From positions 561,775 through 625,774 of the forward strand of contig NZ_LWKZ01000001.1 in assembly GCF_001905005.1 (NCBI RefSeq): DNA of 64,000 nt, written 5' to 3'. A program made the translations under genes and the position numbers. The stretch's first letter is position 1; each line of letters opens with the position of its first letter. The notes beneath the pieces were generated by a model. That model was not told the DNA's origin. It ran no database searches and saw only the letters and a list, made by a program, of their open reading frames with translations. The DNA comes from Streptomyces sp. CB02923 (GTDB lineage: Bacteria; Actinomycetota; Actinomycetes; Streptomycetales; Streptomycetaceae). Below are positions 49,526 through 58,176 of the stretch, one piece after another.

Positions 49526-51130
49526 CTAATCGGCCCCCTCCCGGTACGCCGCGGCCTCCTCCAGGTCCAGCCGCTTCAGCAGCACCTGCATCATCTCGTC
49601 GTCGATCCGCCGCTCGTCCCGCAGCCGCACGAACACCTTCCGCTCCGCGTCGATCATCTCCCGCGCCAGCCGCCGGTACGTGTCGTCCGCCGACTCGCCC
49701 GTCACCTCGTCGACCGTGCCCAGCCGCTCCCACACCGCGTTGCGCCGCCGTTCCATGACCGTGCGCAGCCGGTCGGCCAGCGGTCCCGGCAGCGCGTTGC
49801 GCTCGTCCTCCAGCAGTTCGGACAGGCGCTGCTCCGCGGCCCGCGACGCCTCGTTCTGCGCCTGCGCCTCGGCGAGCGTCTCGCCCCGTACGTCCCGCGC
49901 GGGCAGCCGCAGCGCGCGGATCAGCGGCGGCAGCGTCAGCCCCTGGACGGCGAGCGTGCCGATGACGGTCGTGAAGGTCAGGAAGAGCACCAGGTTGCGG
50001 GCCGGGAAGCCGTCGCCGGAGTCCTGGACGGTCACCGGGATCGAGAAGGCGATGGCCAGCGACACCACACCGCGCATCCCGGCCCACCCGACGATCACCG
50101 GTGCCTTCCAGTTCGTACCGGGTTCGCGGGTGCGGATACGTTCCGACAGCACCCGCGGCAGGAACGTCGCGGGGAAGACCCACACGAAGCGCGTGAGCAC
50201 CACCACCACGAAGACCACGACGGCGTACCAGGCGGCCTGCGCGCCGCTGAACTCCCCGAGCCCGCGCAGGACGACCGGCAGCTGCAGGCCGATCAGCGCG
50301 AACACCGACGACTCCAGCACGAAGGAGACCATCTTCCACACGGCCTCCTCCTGGAGCCGCGTCTCGAAGTCGACCTGCCAGGAGCGGTGCCCCAGATAGA
50401 GCGCGACCACGACGACCGCCAGCACACCGGACGCCCCGAACTCCTCGGCGACCTGGTAGGCCACGAACGGGATGAGCAGCGACAGGGTGTTCTCCAGCAG
50501 CGGCGCGTCCCGCAGCCGGCAGCGCAGCCAGTGCAGCGGGATCATCAGCACCAGCCCGACCCCGATGCCGCCGAGCGCCGCGACCGCGAACTCGCGGATG
50601 CCGTCGGTCCAGGTCGCGCCCACCCCCGCCGCCGCGGCCACCGCCACCTTGTACGCGGTGATCGCGGTGGCGTCGTTGACCAGTGACTCGCCCTGGAGGA
50701 TCGTCGTGATCCGGTTCGGCAGCCGCAGCCTGCGGGCGATGGCGGTGGCCGCCACGGCGTCCGGCGGCGCGACCACCGCGCCGAGGACGAGCGCCGCCGC
50801 CAGCGGCAGGTCCGGTACGACGAGGTACGCGACGTACCCGACGGCGACCGTCGCGAACAGCACGTACCCGACCGACAGCAGTGCCACCGGCCGCAGGTTG
50901 GCCCGCAGGTCGAGGTAGGAGCTCTCCAGCGCCGCGGTGTGCAGCAGCGGGGGCAGCAGCAGCGGCAGCACGATGTGCGGGTCGAGCGTGTAGTCCGGTA
51001 CGCCGGGGATGTACGCCGCCGCCAGCCCCGTGGCGACGAGCAGCAGCGGCCCCGGCACGGGCGTGCGCCGGGCCGCCCCGGCGACCGCCGCGCTCCCCGC
51101 GACCAGCAGCAGTAGTGGCATCACGTCCAT
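49526..51130 (-). CDS. Na+/H+ (cation/proton) antiporter, CPA1 family
   Basis: A 534-residue protein (ATG at 51130; the ATG at 51121 is equally possible). About twelve helices in the first ~400 residues with the CPA1 signatures GAVVAPPDAVAATAIARRL and ILQGESLVNDATAI (ND pair binding cation). A ~130-residue cytoplasmic tail rich in Arg/Glu follows (RTVMERRRNAVWERLGTVDE). Exchanges Na+ or K+ for protons across the membrane. Transcribed opposite the UBP zinc-finger gene. Confidence 0.93.
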   Translation of the reverse strand: MDVMPLLLLVAGSAAVAGAARRTPVPGPLLLVATGLAAAYIPGVPDYTLDPHIVLPLLLPPLLHTAALESSYLDLRANLRPVALLSVGYVLFATVAVGYVAYLVVPDLPLAAALVLGAVVAPPDAVAATAIARRLRLPNRITTILQGESLVNDATAITAYKVAVAAAAGVGATWTDGIREFAVAALGGIGVGLVLMIPLHWLRCRLRDAPLLENTLSLLIPFVAYQVAEEFGASGVLAVVVVALYLGHRSWQVDFETRLQEEAVWKMVSFVLESSVFALIGLQLPVVLRGLGEFSGAQAAWYAVVVFVVVVLTRFVWVFPATFLPRVLSERIRTREPGTNWKAPVIVGWAGMRGVVSLAIAFSIPVTVQDSGDGFPARNLVLFLTFTTVIGTLAVQGLTLPPLIRALRLPARDVRGETLAEAQAQNEASRAAEQRLSELLEDERNALPGPLADRLRTVMERRRNAVWERLGTVDEVTGESADDTYRRLAREMIDAERKVFVRLRDERRIDDEMMQVLLKRLDLEEAAAYREGAD

Positions 51131-51206
51131 CGGCCTCGCCCGTCCTGTCCCGTTTCACCGTGGCCGGCCCGTGCCGCGCCCGCTCCCGCGATCTAACCTG
51201 GCAATC

Positions 51207-51467
51207 ATGAGCGAGTGCCCGCATGTTCCCGAACTGCCGCGCCCCGAGCCCGCCGCGCTGAGCGACACCTGCCCCGAGTGCCGGGCCGTCGGCAGCCACC
51301 CCGTGCAGCTGCGGCTGTGCCTGGTGTGCGGGCACGTCGGCTGCTGCGACTCCTCGCCGTACCGGCACGCGACGAGCCACTACGCGACGACCGGCCACGC
51401 GGTCATGCGGTCGTACGAAGCGGGCGAGAGCTGGCGGTGGTGCTTCGTCGACGAGACGATCGTCTGA
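51207..51467 (+). CDS. UBP-type zinc finger domain protein
   Basis: An 86-residue protein from the ATG at 51207 (MSECPHVPELPRPEPAALSD). Cysteine/histidine ligands of a ZnF-UBP fold: CPHV, TCPECRAVGSHPVQLRLCLVCGHVGCCDSS, HATSHYATTGHAVMRS. In eukaryotes this domain binds the ubiquitin C-terminus; bacterial versions are frequent in actinobacteria, often next to Na+/H+ antiporters as here. The role in bacteria is unknown. Confidence 0.9.
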   Translation: MSECPHVPELPRPEPAALSDTCPECRAVGSHPVQLRLCLVCGHVGCCDSSPYRHATSHYATTGHAVMRSYEAGESWRWCFVDETIV

Positions 51468-51651
51468 GCGGCGACCGCCCGCCCGGCCCTCCCGGGTGCG
51501 ACCGCCGCTCCCGGCGGCCACCGCCCGCCCGGGTGCGGCGGTCCCGCCCGTCTCGGCGCCTTCCGTCCCCTTTTTGCAGCTCCGGGGCCCGGTCCGGCGG
51601 GTTTCCCGGACCCCGGGGCCGGATGTCAGTGCGGCCCGCTAGCCTTCAGGC

Positions 51652-52140
51652 ATGATCCGCACCGCGACGGTCGACGACGTACCCGTCATCCACACGATGA
51701 TCCGTGAGCTGGCCGCGTACGAGCGCGCCCCGGAATCCGCGAAGGCCACCGAGGCGCAGCTGCGCGAGGCCCTCTTCGGTGCGCATCCGGCGGCGTTCGC
51801 GCTCATGGCACAGGACGCGGAAGGACCCGTCGGCTTCGCCCTGTGGTTCCGCAACTTCTCGACGTGGACGGGCACGCACGGTGTCTATCTGGAGGATCTC
51901 TACGTCCGCCCCGAGGCCCGCGGCGGCGGCCACGGCAAGGCGCTCCTCACGGCCCTCGCGGAGATATGCACGGAGCGCGGCTACGAGCGTTTCGAGTGGT
52001 CAGTCCTGGATTGGAATGAACCGTCCATCGGTTTTTACCGGTCGATCGGCGCCGAACCCATGGACGGATGGACCGTCTTCCGGCTCACTGGAGATGCACT
52101 GCACAACCTCGCGGGCGTCTCGAACGTCAACGCAGCGTAA
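51652..52140 (+). CDS. GNAT acetyltransferase (SAT/diamine-acetyltransferase-like)
   Basis: A 162-residue protein from the ATG at 51652 (MIRTATVDDVPVIHTMIREL). Acetyl-CoA motif: YLEDLYVRPEARGGGHGKALLTALAEI (~82-110). VLDWNEPSIGFYRSIGAEPMDGWTVFRL matches spermidine/spermine-acetyltransferase-like GNATs. It precedes the anti-sigma/sigma pair by ~270 bases. The substrate is unproven. Confidence 0.92.
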   Translation: MIRTATVDDVPVIHTMIRELAAYERAPESAKATEAQLREALFGAHPAAFALMAQDAEGPVGFALWFRNFSTWTGTHGVYLEDLYVRPEARGGGHGKALLTALAEICTERGYERFEWSVLDWNEPSIGFYRSIGAEPMDGWTVFRLTGDALHNLAGVSNVNAA

Positions 52141-52409
52141 TCAGTTCCGATTTGGCAGTGCAGACCCCTAGCCACTGTCCGTACCCGTAGGCTTACAATG
52201 AGTGACAGTCGTGGGACTGCGGGACACTGCGAGACCGACCGTCGTGCCGGAAGCCGGCCCTGCCTCTTCCGGGCGACACCGCCCCGCAGATCGCGATAGC
52301 GTCGCAGGCGAACCATGTGCCGCGCCGGATCGTTGCCCTCTTGTCACGACAGGGGCCGCGACCGGCGCGAATATCAGCTCAACCAGCTTGTGTCACCTTG
52401 GAGGTGAGG

Positions 52410-52823
52410 GTGTCCCAGATCGCAGGCGAGCCCGGGACCCAGGACTTCGTGGAAGTCCGGCTGCCCGCTGCGGGTGCCTACCTGTCGGTGCTGCGTACGG
52501 CCACGGCCGGCCTCGCAGCCCGCTTGGACTTCACCCTCGATGAGATCGAGGATCTGCGCATCGCCGTGGACGAGGCGTGCGCGATTCTTCTGCAACAGGC
52601 CGTGCCGGGCTCCGTACTGAGCTGCGTCTTCCGCCTGATCGACGACGCGCTGCAGGTGACCGTCTCGGCCCCGACGACCGACGGCCGCGCCCCCGAGCGC
52701 GACACCTTCGCCTGGACGGTGCTCTCCGCGCTGGCCGGCAAGGTCGACTCCACCGTCGCGGAGGACCGTACGGTCACGATCAGCCTGTACAAGGAGCGCG
52801 GCGCCGGTCCCGGACCGTCATGA
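52410..52823 (+). CDS. rshA: Anti-sigma factor (RsbW-like ATP-binding), SigH partner
   Basis: The GTG at 52410 (GGAGG five bases upstream) gives 137 residues. HATPase_c-like fold: RLPAAGAYLSVLRTATAGLAARLDFTLDEIEDLRIAVDEACAILL matches the N-box region (VDEACAILL), but the G1 box is degenerate, as in other anti-SigH/SigF proteins. It is 16 bases upstream of the sigma gene. In S. coelicolor the corresponding protein (RshA/UshX/PrsH) sequesters SigH; the symbol is by position and similarity. Confidence 0.85.
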   Translation: MSQIAGEPGTQDFVEVRLPAAGAYLSVLRTATAGLAARLDFTLDEIEDLRIAVDEACAILLQQAVPGSVLSCVFRLIDDALQVTVSAPTTDGRAPERDTFAWTVLSALAGKVDSTVAEDRTVTISLYKERGAGPGPS

Positions 52824-52839
52824 CCGAACAGGGGGCCCC

Positions 52840-53799
52840 GTGAAGGATCTTGAAAGCGGCACGCGGATGGCGCCCGGCGTGGCCATCCCCGAGCAGCATC
52901 ATGCCCGGCCGCAACCGGTGGGCGCGGATGGCCACGGCGGCCGGTTGGACGCGGCGGAGCAGGCAGAGCGGGCGGACCACATGGACCAGAGCGAGAACCA
53001 GCGGAACGAGCGCGATCCGCACACCCCGCACCACCCTCACGACCCCCATGACCGCAGCGGCGCGCGGGCGATGTTCTACGAGCTCCGCAAGCTGCCCGAC
53101 GGCTCGGCGGAGCGCGCCGAGCTGCGCAACACGCTCGTACGGATGCACCTGCCGCTCGTCGAGCATCTGGCCCGGCGCTTCCGCAACCGCGGCGAGCCGC
53201 TCGACGACCTGACCCAGGTCGCCACCATCGGCCTGATCAAGTCCGTGGACCGCTTCGACCCGGACCGGGGCGTGGAGTTCTCCACGTACGCCACGCCCAC
53301 GGTCGTCGGCGAGATCAAGCGGCACTTCCGCGACAAGGGCTGGGCGGTCCGGGTGCCGCGCCGCCTCCAGGAACTGCGGCTGTCGCTGACCACCGCGACC
53401 GCCGAGCTCTCACAGCGCCACGGCCGCTCCCCCACGGTCCACGAGCTGGCCGAGCACCTCGCGATCTCCGAGGAGGAGGTCCTGGAGGGCCTGGAGTCGG
53501 CGAACGCGTACAGCACGCTGTCCCTGGACGTCCCGGACACGGACGACGAGTCGCCGGCCGTCGCCGACACCCTGGGCGCCGAGGACGAGGCGCTGGAGGG
53601 CGTCGAGTACCGCGAATCGCTCAAACCGCTGCTGGAGGACCTGCCGCCGCGGGAGAAGAAGATCCTGCTGCTGCGCTTCTTCGGCAACATGACCCAGTCA
53701 CAGATCGCCCAGGAGGTCGGCATCTCCCAGATGCACGTCTCCCGCCTGCTGGCCCGCACCCTGGCCCAGCTCCGCGACAAGCTCCTGGTGGAGGAGTAG
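52840..53799 (+). CDS. sigH: SigB/SigF-family sigma factor (SigH-like)
   Basis: A 319-residue sigma factor from the GTG at 52840. Regions 2-4 occupy ~70-310: region 2 LRNTLVRMHLPLVEHLARRFRNRGEPLDDLTQVATIGLIKSVDRFDPDRGVEFSTYATPTVVGEIKRHFRDKGWAVRVPRR, region 3 LQELRLSLTTATAEL, region 4 LPPREKKILLLRFFGNMTQSQIAQEVGISQMHVSRLLARTL. The first ~70 residues are an extension with a His/Pro-rich patch; S. coelicolor sigH is known to give several isoforms by alternative starts, and in-frame ATG codons occur here too. It follows the anti-sigma gene. Osmotic and developmental regulation, with BldD repression, is known for SigH. Confidence 0.88.
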   Translation: MKDLESGTRMAPGVAIPEQHHARPQPVGADGHGGRLDAAEQAERADHMDQSENQRNERDPHTPHHPHDPHDRSGARAMFYELRKLPDGSAERAELRNTLVRMHLPLVEHLARRFRNRGEPLDDLTQVATIGLIKSVDRFDPDRGVEFSTYATPTVVGEIKRHFRDKGWAVRVPRRLQELRLSLTTATAELSQRHGRSPTVHELAEHLAISEEEVLEGLESANAYSTLSLDVPDTDDESPAVADTLGAEDEALEGVEYRESLKPLLEDLPPREKKILLLRFFGNMTQSQIAQEVGISQMHVSRLLARTLAQLRDKLLVEE

Positions 53800-53853
53800 C
53801 CCCGAAGCGGCCTCCGCCTTCATCTTCGCCACCGCCCCGGCCTCGGCATCCGA

Positions 53854-53961
53854 GCCCGGGGCGCCGTGCGTCGACTCCGGGCCGGGGGCGCCGTGCGTCC
53901 GTTCCGGGCCGGGGGCGCCATGCGTCGCCCAGGGCCGGATGCGCCGTGCGTCCGCTCCGGG
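53854..53961. repeat. 27-bp tandem repeat, four copies plus remnant
   Basis: Units containing GGGGCGCCGTGCGTC start at about 53854, 53881, 53908 and 53935; a degenerate fifth follows to ~53980. They lie between the sigma gene and the convergent membrane-protein gene. Confidence 0.8.
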
Positions 53962-54046
53962 CCCGGGGCACCGTCCGGCGGCCTCGTGGGCCGCGCAGGG
54001 CGCCCGGTCCACCCGGTCCGCCCGCTCCGGGCCCGCAGCCGCCCGC

Positions 54047-54685
54047 TCAGTCCCGGGGTGTGATCCCCAGCGCCTCGGTGGCCGTCGGGTTCACCAGCAG
54101 CCCGAGTACCGCGAGGGCGGCCATCGCCAGGCCGATACCGGCCGCGATCAGCGCGCCGCCGCCGTTGATCAGCGTCCAGGCGACCGGGAACGCCACGATC
54201 TGGGTGATCAGCGAGGGTCCGCGGCTCCAGCGGCGCCGCAGCCACAGTCCGCGCGCCGCGACCAGGGGCAGCACCGCCAGCGCGATCACGGTCAGGCCGC
54301 CCGTCTCCGCCTGGCGGGGGCTGTCGGGTGAACCGGTCAGCCCTTCGACGAGCATGTAGACGCCGAGAGCGGCCAGCGCCACACCTTCGACGGCGGCGAG
54401 CACAGCGGCGGCGCTGAGCCGGGCCGGCCGCGGACCGCTCGGCCCGGGGGCGGCGGTGCCGGCGGCCTTGCCGCCCTTCCCCGGCCCGGCGGCCTTGCCG
54501 CTCCCGTCCGCCCGGGTGCCCTGCGGGGCGCCGCGCGAACCACTCTTTCCGGGCTTCCCGCCCGAACCGGCCTTCGCGCCTCCGGCCCGTACGTGTTCCC
54601 CGTCCGCCTTGCCGCCCTGCGTCGCCTCGGCCGGACGGGTGGGTCCGGCCACCTTGCCCGCGGGCCGCTTCTGCTTACTGCTCAC
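54047..54685 (-). CDS. Membrane protein with long disordered N-terminus
   Basis: The GTG at 54685 gives 212 residues. The first ~95 are Lys/Gly/Pro-rich and disordered (VSSKQKRPAGKVAGPTRPAE...). Four hydrophobic helices follow: LSAAAVLAAVEGVALAALGVYMLVEG, GLTVIALAVLPLVAARGLWL, SLITQIVAFPVAWTLI, and AGIGLAMAALAVLGLLV. It sits where S. coelicolor carries a similar protein between sigH and the DAG kinase gene. Function unknown. Confidence 0.85.
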   Translation of the reverse strand: MSSKQKRPAGKVAGPTRPAEATQGGKADGEHVRAGGAKAGSGGKPGKSGSRGAPQGTRADGSGKAAGPGKGGKAAGTAAPGPSGPRPARLSAAAVLAAVEGVALAALGVYMLVEGLTGSPDSPRQAETGGLTVIALAVLPLVAARGLWLRRRWSRGPSLITQIVAFPVAWTLINGGGALIAAGIGLAMAALAVLGLLVNPTATEALGITPRD

Positions 54686-54767
54686 CCCAGCAGGGTAGCC
54701 CCGGGGCCCCCTTTCCACGGCGGGCAGGGAGTGGGGCGGGTACCGGCAGGTAGGTACGCTGCTCACC

Positions 54768-55736
54768 ATGCGCGCACTTCTCGTGGTCAATCCCGCAGCT
54801 ACCACCACCAGTGCGCGTACGCGTGAAGTGCTCACCCACGCGCTGGCCAGCGATCTGAAGCTGGAGGTCGCCGAAACCCGCTACCGGGGGCACGCCCGCG
54901 ACCTGGCCCGGCAGGCGGCGGAGGGCGGCCAGATCGAGCTGGTCGTCGCGCTCGGCGGCGACGGCACGGTGAACGAGGTCGTCAACGGTCTGCTGACGCA
55001 CGGCCCCGACCCCGACTCCCTCCCGCGCCTGGCCGTCGTCCCCGGCGGCTCCACCAACGTCTTCGCCCGCGCCCTCGGTCTGCCCAACGACGTGGTCGAG
55101 GCGACCGGCGCCCTTCTGGACGCGCTGCGTGACGGCAGCGAACGCACGGTGGGCCTGGGGCTGGCCGCCGGCACTCCGGGCACGGAGGACGAGGGCGTAC
55201 CGGCCCGCTGGTTCACCTTCTGCGCGGGCTTCGGCTTCGACGCGGGCGTGGTCGGCCGGGTCGAACAGCAGCGGGAGCGCGGCAAGCGTTCGACGCACTC
55301 CCTCTACATGCGGCAGGTGCTGCGTCAGTACGTCGGCGAGTCGAACCGCCGGCACGGCACCATCACGCTGGAGCGGCCGGGCGAGGACCCGGTGGAACAG
55401 CTGGTCATGTCGATAATCTGCAACACCGCTCCCTGGACCTACCTGGGCAATCGCCCGGTCTACCCGGCTCCGGCGGCGTCCTTCGACGCGGCGCTGGACG
55501 TGTTCGCCCTGTCCAAACTGTCCGCATCTGCGGTGACCCGCTACGCAACCCAGCTCCTGGCGTCAACACCGGAGCGCGGCCCCCGGGGCAAGCATGTGGT
55601 CTCGCTCCATGACTTGACGGACTTCACCTTGCATTCGCAGGCTCCACTGCCCTTCCAGATGGACGGTGACCACCTGGGGCTCCGTACGAGCGTGACGTTC
55701 ACAGGCGTTCGCCGTGCACTGCGTGTGATTGTGTGA
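54768..55736 (+). CDS. Diacylglycerol/lipid kinase (DagK family)
   Basis: A 322-residue protein from the ATG at 54768 (MRALLVVNPAATTTSARTRE). The catalytic motif VVALGGDGTVNEVVNGLL (~63-80) and VVPGGSTNVFARALGLPNDVVEA (~95-115) identify the DAGK catalytic domain. It phosphorylates diacylglycerol or related lipids to enter phospholipid turnover. Divergent from the membrane-protein gene. Confidence 0.93.
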   Translation: MRALLVVNPAATTTSARTREVLTHALASDLKLEVAETRYRGHARDLARQAAEGGQIELVVALGGDGTVNEVVNGLLTHGPDPDSLPRLAVVPGGSTNVFARALGLPNDVVEATGALLDALRDGSERTVGLGLAAGTPGTEDEGVPARWFTFCAGFGFDAGVVGRVEQQRERGKRSTHSLYMRQVLRQYVGESNRRHGTITLERPGEDPVEQLVMSIICNTAPWTYLGNRPVYPAPAASFDAALDVFALSKLSASAVTRYATQLLASTPERGPRGKHVVSLHDLTDFTLHSQAPLPFQMDGDHLGLRTSVTFTGVRRALRVIV

Positions 55737-56057
55737 GCAGTAGGGCCTAAAGTCCTTTCAGTCGAACGTTTAGACTGACTTCCACCCCCTAGAAGTACGG
55801 CTGTGACCTAGGCGACACCAAGGAATCAAAAAAAAGTTTCCGGAAGGGGTTGTATCCGTCGCCGAGGTTTGCGAGTCTCTTCATGGCGATCGGGACGGCC
55901 GTTTCTACCGGCCCCCTTGAGAGCCCGAATCCTCCTCCTCATTCTTCAGGACCGCACCAGTTCTCAACTGGGGTTCGGCCCTTCCCTTGTGGAGGGATTC
56001 GTGAAAGCGTTCACATTCACAAGCAACGATCCCGTCATACGAGGAGATGGAGCAGCC
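55737..56057. promoter_or_regulatory. 321-base AT-richer control region before wblE
   Basis: Contains several AT-rich tracts (55825-55837 run of A, 55745-55780) and an inverted repeat CAGTC-N9-GACTG (55759-55777). It is the expected place for the strong promoter of the WhiB-like gene. I could not assign a sigma factor with confidence. Confidence 0.45.
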
Positions 56058-56315
56058 ATGGACTGGCGTCACCGCGCCGTTTGCCGCGAGGAAGACCCCG
56101 AGCTCTTCTTCCCCATCGGCAACACCGGTCCTGCGCTGCTGCAGATCGAGGAAGCCAAGGCCGTCTGCCGCCGCTGCCCCGTCATGGAGCAGTGCCTGCA
56201 GTGGGCGCTTGAGTCCGGCCAGGACTCCGGCGTCTGGGGTGGTCTCAGCGAAGACGAGCGCCGCGCCATGAAGCGCCGTGCAGCTCGCAACCGGGCGCGC
56301 AACGCCAGCGCCTGA
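56058..56315 (+). CDS. wblE: WhiB-like iron-sulfur transcription factor WblE
   Basis: An 85-residue protein from the ATG at 56058 (MDWRHRAVCREEDPELFFPI). The four cluster-binding cysteines are Cys9, Cys37, Cys40 and Cys46 (C...C-x2-C-x5-C). GVWGG at 58-62 is the glycine motif, and a basic tail (ERRAMKRRAARNRARNASA) follows. WhiB-like proteins bind the sigma-A region 4 and DNA. The call to WblE rests on close sequence and synteny with SCO5240 (mycobacterial WhiB1 orthologue). Confidence 0.95.
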   Translation: MDWRHRAVCREEDPELFFPIGNTGPALLQIEEAKAVCRRCPVMEQCLQWALESGQDSGVWGGLSEDERRAMKRRAARNRARNASA

Positions 56316-56417
56316 CCGCCAGACGCCCCCGTGGCCCCCGAGCCGCAGCGCGCAGTACCCCCGATGCTCCCCCAGCGCCCCGCGCACCTGGGAGCTCCCC
56401 ACGCAATGTGAGCTTTG

Positions 56418-56444
56418 AGCCCCGGACCGGATGGGTCCGGGGCT
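56418..56444 (+). terminator. Hairpin terminator after wblE
   Basis: AGCCCCGGACC (56418-56428) and GGTCCGGGGCT (56434-56444), an 11-bp perfect stem with a 5-base loop. The remaining ~260 bases to the next (convergent) gene show nothing recognisable. Confidence 0.8.
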
Positions 56445-56706
56445 TACTGCTGTCCGGGGTCCGCCGCCGGCCGGGGCGGCCGGAGCGCCCGGAGGCGCCC
56501 CGCGTAAAGGTACGGACCTTCATCTCCCGGGCGGCACCGGCGACTTGCCCCGCCCCACCGTTGTCCATTCGCCGCCTCCGCCGTCACTCTTCCGTTACGC
56601 CGATCTGCTGTACGGCTATTCGGCGGACCCGGTACTCCGTGCGGACTTTCCTCCCGGTTTCACGAATTCCGCACGTTCACCGCTCACTTGATGAGCGATG
56701 TCTTCA

Positions 56707-58176
56707 TCAGTGCTTCTCCGCTCGTACGGGAATGTCGAGAATCACCTGAGTGCCCCGGTCGGCGCCGGGCACCATGTCGAACTTTCCGCCCAACTCGCCC
56801 TCCACCAGCGTCCGTACGATCTGCAGTCCGAGGTTTCCGGCCCGGTGCGGATCGAACCCGTCCGGCAGGCCACGGCCGTTGTCCTGGACCGTGACCAGCA
56901 GGCGGGGCTCCGTACGGCTGCCGCCGCGTACCGCGCCCACCTCGACGGAGCCCTGGTCACCCGGCACGAAGGCGTGTTCGAGGGCGTTCTGCAGGACCTC
57001 CGTGAGGACCATGGAGAGCGGGGTGGCGACCTCGGCGTCGAGTATGCCGAAGCGGCCCGTACGGCGCGTGGTGACCGCGCCCGGCGCGATCTCGGCGACC
57101 ATCGCCAGCACCCGGTCGGCGATCTCGTCGAACTCGACGCGCTCGTCGAGGTTCTGGGACAGCGTCTCGTGCACGATCGCGATCGAACCGACCCTGCGTA
57201 CCGCCTCGTTGAGCGCCTCGCGGCCCTGCTCGGAGTCCATCCGGCGGGACTGCAGGCGCAGCAGGGCGGCCACGGTCTGCAAGTTGTTCTTCACCCGGTG
57301 GTGGATCTCCCGGATGGTGGCGTCCTTGGTGATCAGCTCCCGTTCGCGGCGGCGGAGTTCGGTGACGTCGCGCAGCAGGACCAGCGAACCGATGTGCGTG
57401 CCCTTGGGTTTGAGCGGGATGGCGCGCAGCTGGATGACCCCGTCCTCGCCCTCCACCTCGAACTCCCGCGGCGCCCAGCCGCTGGCCAGCTTGACCAGGG
57501 CCTCGTCGACGGGGCCGCGGGCGGGTGCCAGCTCGGCGGTGGCCTGGCCGAGGTGGTGTCCGACGAGGTCGGCGGCGAGGCCCAGGCGGTGGTAGGCCGA
57601 CAGCGCGTTCGGGCTGGCGTACTGGACGACGCCGTCCGCGTCGAGCCGGATCAGCCCGTCGCCGGCCCGCGGCGAGGCGTCCATGTCGACCTGCTGGCCG
57701 GGGAAGGGAAAGGATCCTGCAGCGATCATCTGGGCGAGGTCCGAGGCGCTCTGCAGGTAGGTGAGCTCCAGCCGGCTCGGCGTCCGCACCGTCAGCAGGT
57801 TCGTGTTCCGGGCGATCACGCCCAGGACCCGGCCCTCGCGGCGGACCGGAATCGACTCGACCCGTACCGGCACCTCCTCGCGCCACTCGGGGTCGCCCTC
57901 ACGTACGATCCGTCCCTCGTCCAGGGCGGAGTCGAGCATCGGGCGGCGGCCGCGCGGAACGAGGTGGCCGACCATGTCGTCCTGGTAGGAGGTCGGCCCG
58001 GTGTTGGGCCGCATCTGGGCGACGGACACGTACCGCGTGCCGTCGAGGGTGGGGACCCACAGCACCAGATCGGCGAAGGACAGGTCGGAGAGCAGCTGCC
58101 ACTCCGACACCAGCAGGTGCAGCCACTCCAGGTCGGAGTCGCTGAGGGCGGTGTGCTGGCGTACGAGATCGTTCAT
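56707..58176 (-). CDS. PdtaS-like sensor histidine kinase (GAF-PAS-HisKA_2-HATPase)
   Basis: A 489-residue cytoplasmic kinase from the ATG at 58176 (MNDLVRQHTALSDSDLEWLH). A GAF domain (~1-135) and a PAS domain (~195-290) are followed by HisKA_2 with the phospho-His in TIREIHHRVKNNLQTVAALLRLQSRRM and a HATPase domain (NALEHAF, DNGRGLPDGF). The HWE/HisKA_2 type is that of mycobacterial PdtaS, whose partner PdtaR is an ANTAR response regulator. No PdtaR is nearby, but the window has three GAF-ANTAR genes. A dre-like DasR site lies ~80 bases before its start. Confidence 0.93.
   Translation of the reverse strand: MNDLVRQHTALSDSDLEWLHLLVSEWQLLSDLSFADLVLWVPTLDGTRYVSVAQMRPNTGPTSYQDDMVGHLVPRGRRPMLDSALDEGRIVREGDPEWREEVPVRVESIPVRREGRVLGVIARNTNLLTVRTPSRLELTYLQSASDLAQMIAAGSFPFPGQQVDMDASPRAGDGLIRLDADGVVQYASPNALSAYHRLGLAADLVGHHLGQATAELAPARGPVDEALVKLASGWAPREFEVEGEDGVIQLRAIPLKPKGTHIGSLVLLRDVTELRRRERELITKDATIREIHHRVKNNLQTVAALLRLQSRRMDSEQGREALNEAVRRVGSIAIVHETLSQNLDERVEFDEIADRVLAMVAEIAPGAVTTRRTGRFGILDAEVATPLSMVLTEVLQNALEHAFVPGDQGSVEVGAVRGGSRTEPRLLVTVQDNGRGLPDGFDPHRAGNLGLQIVRTLVEGELGGKFDMVPGADRGTQVILDIPVRAEKH

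Noticed and set aside
55822..55851. SigR-like promoter (GGAAT ... GTT) upstream of wblE
   Set aside because: The spacing is 22 bases instead of the usual 18-19, so it was not called.
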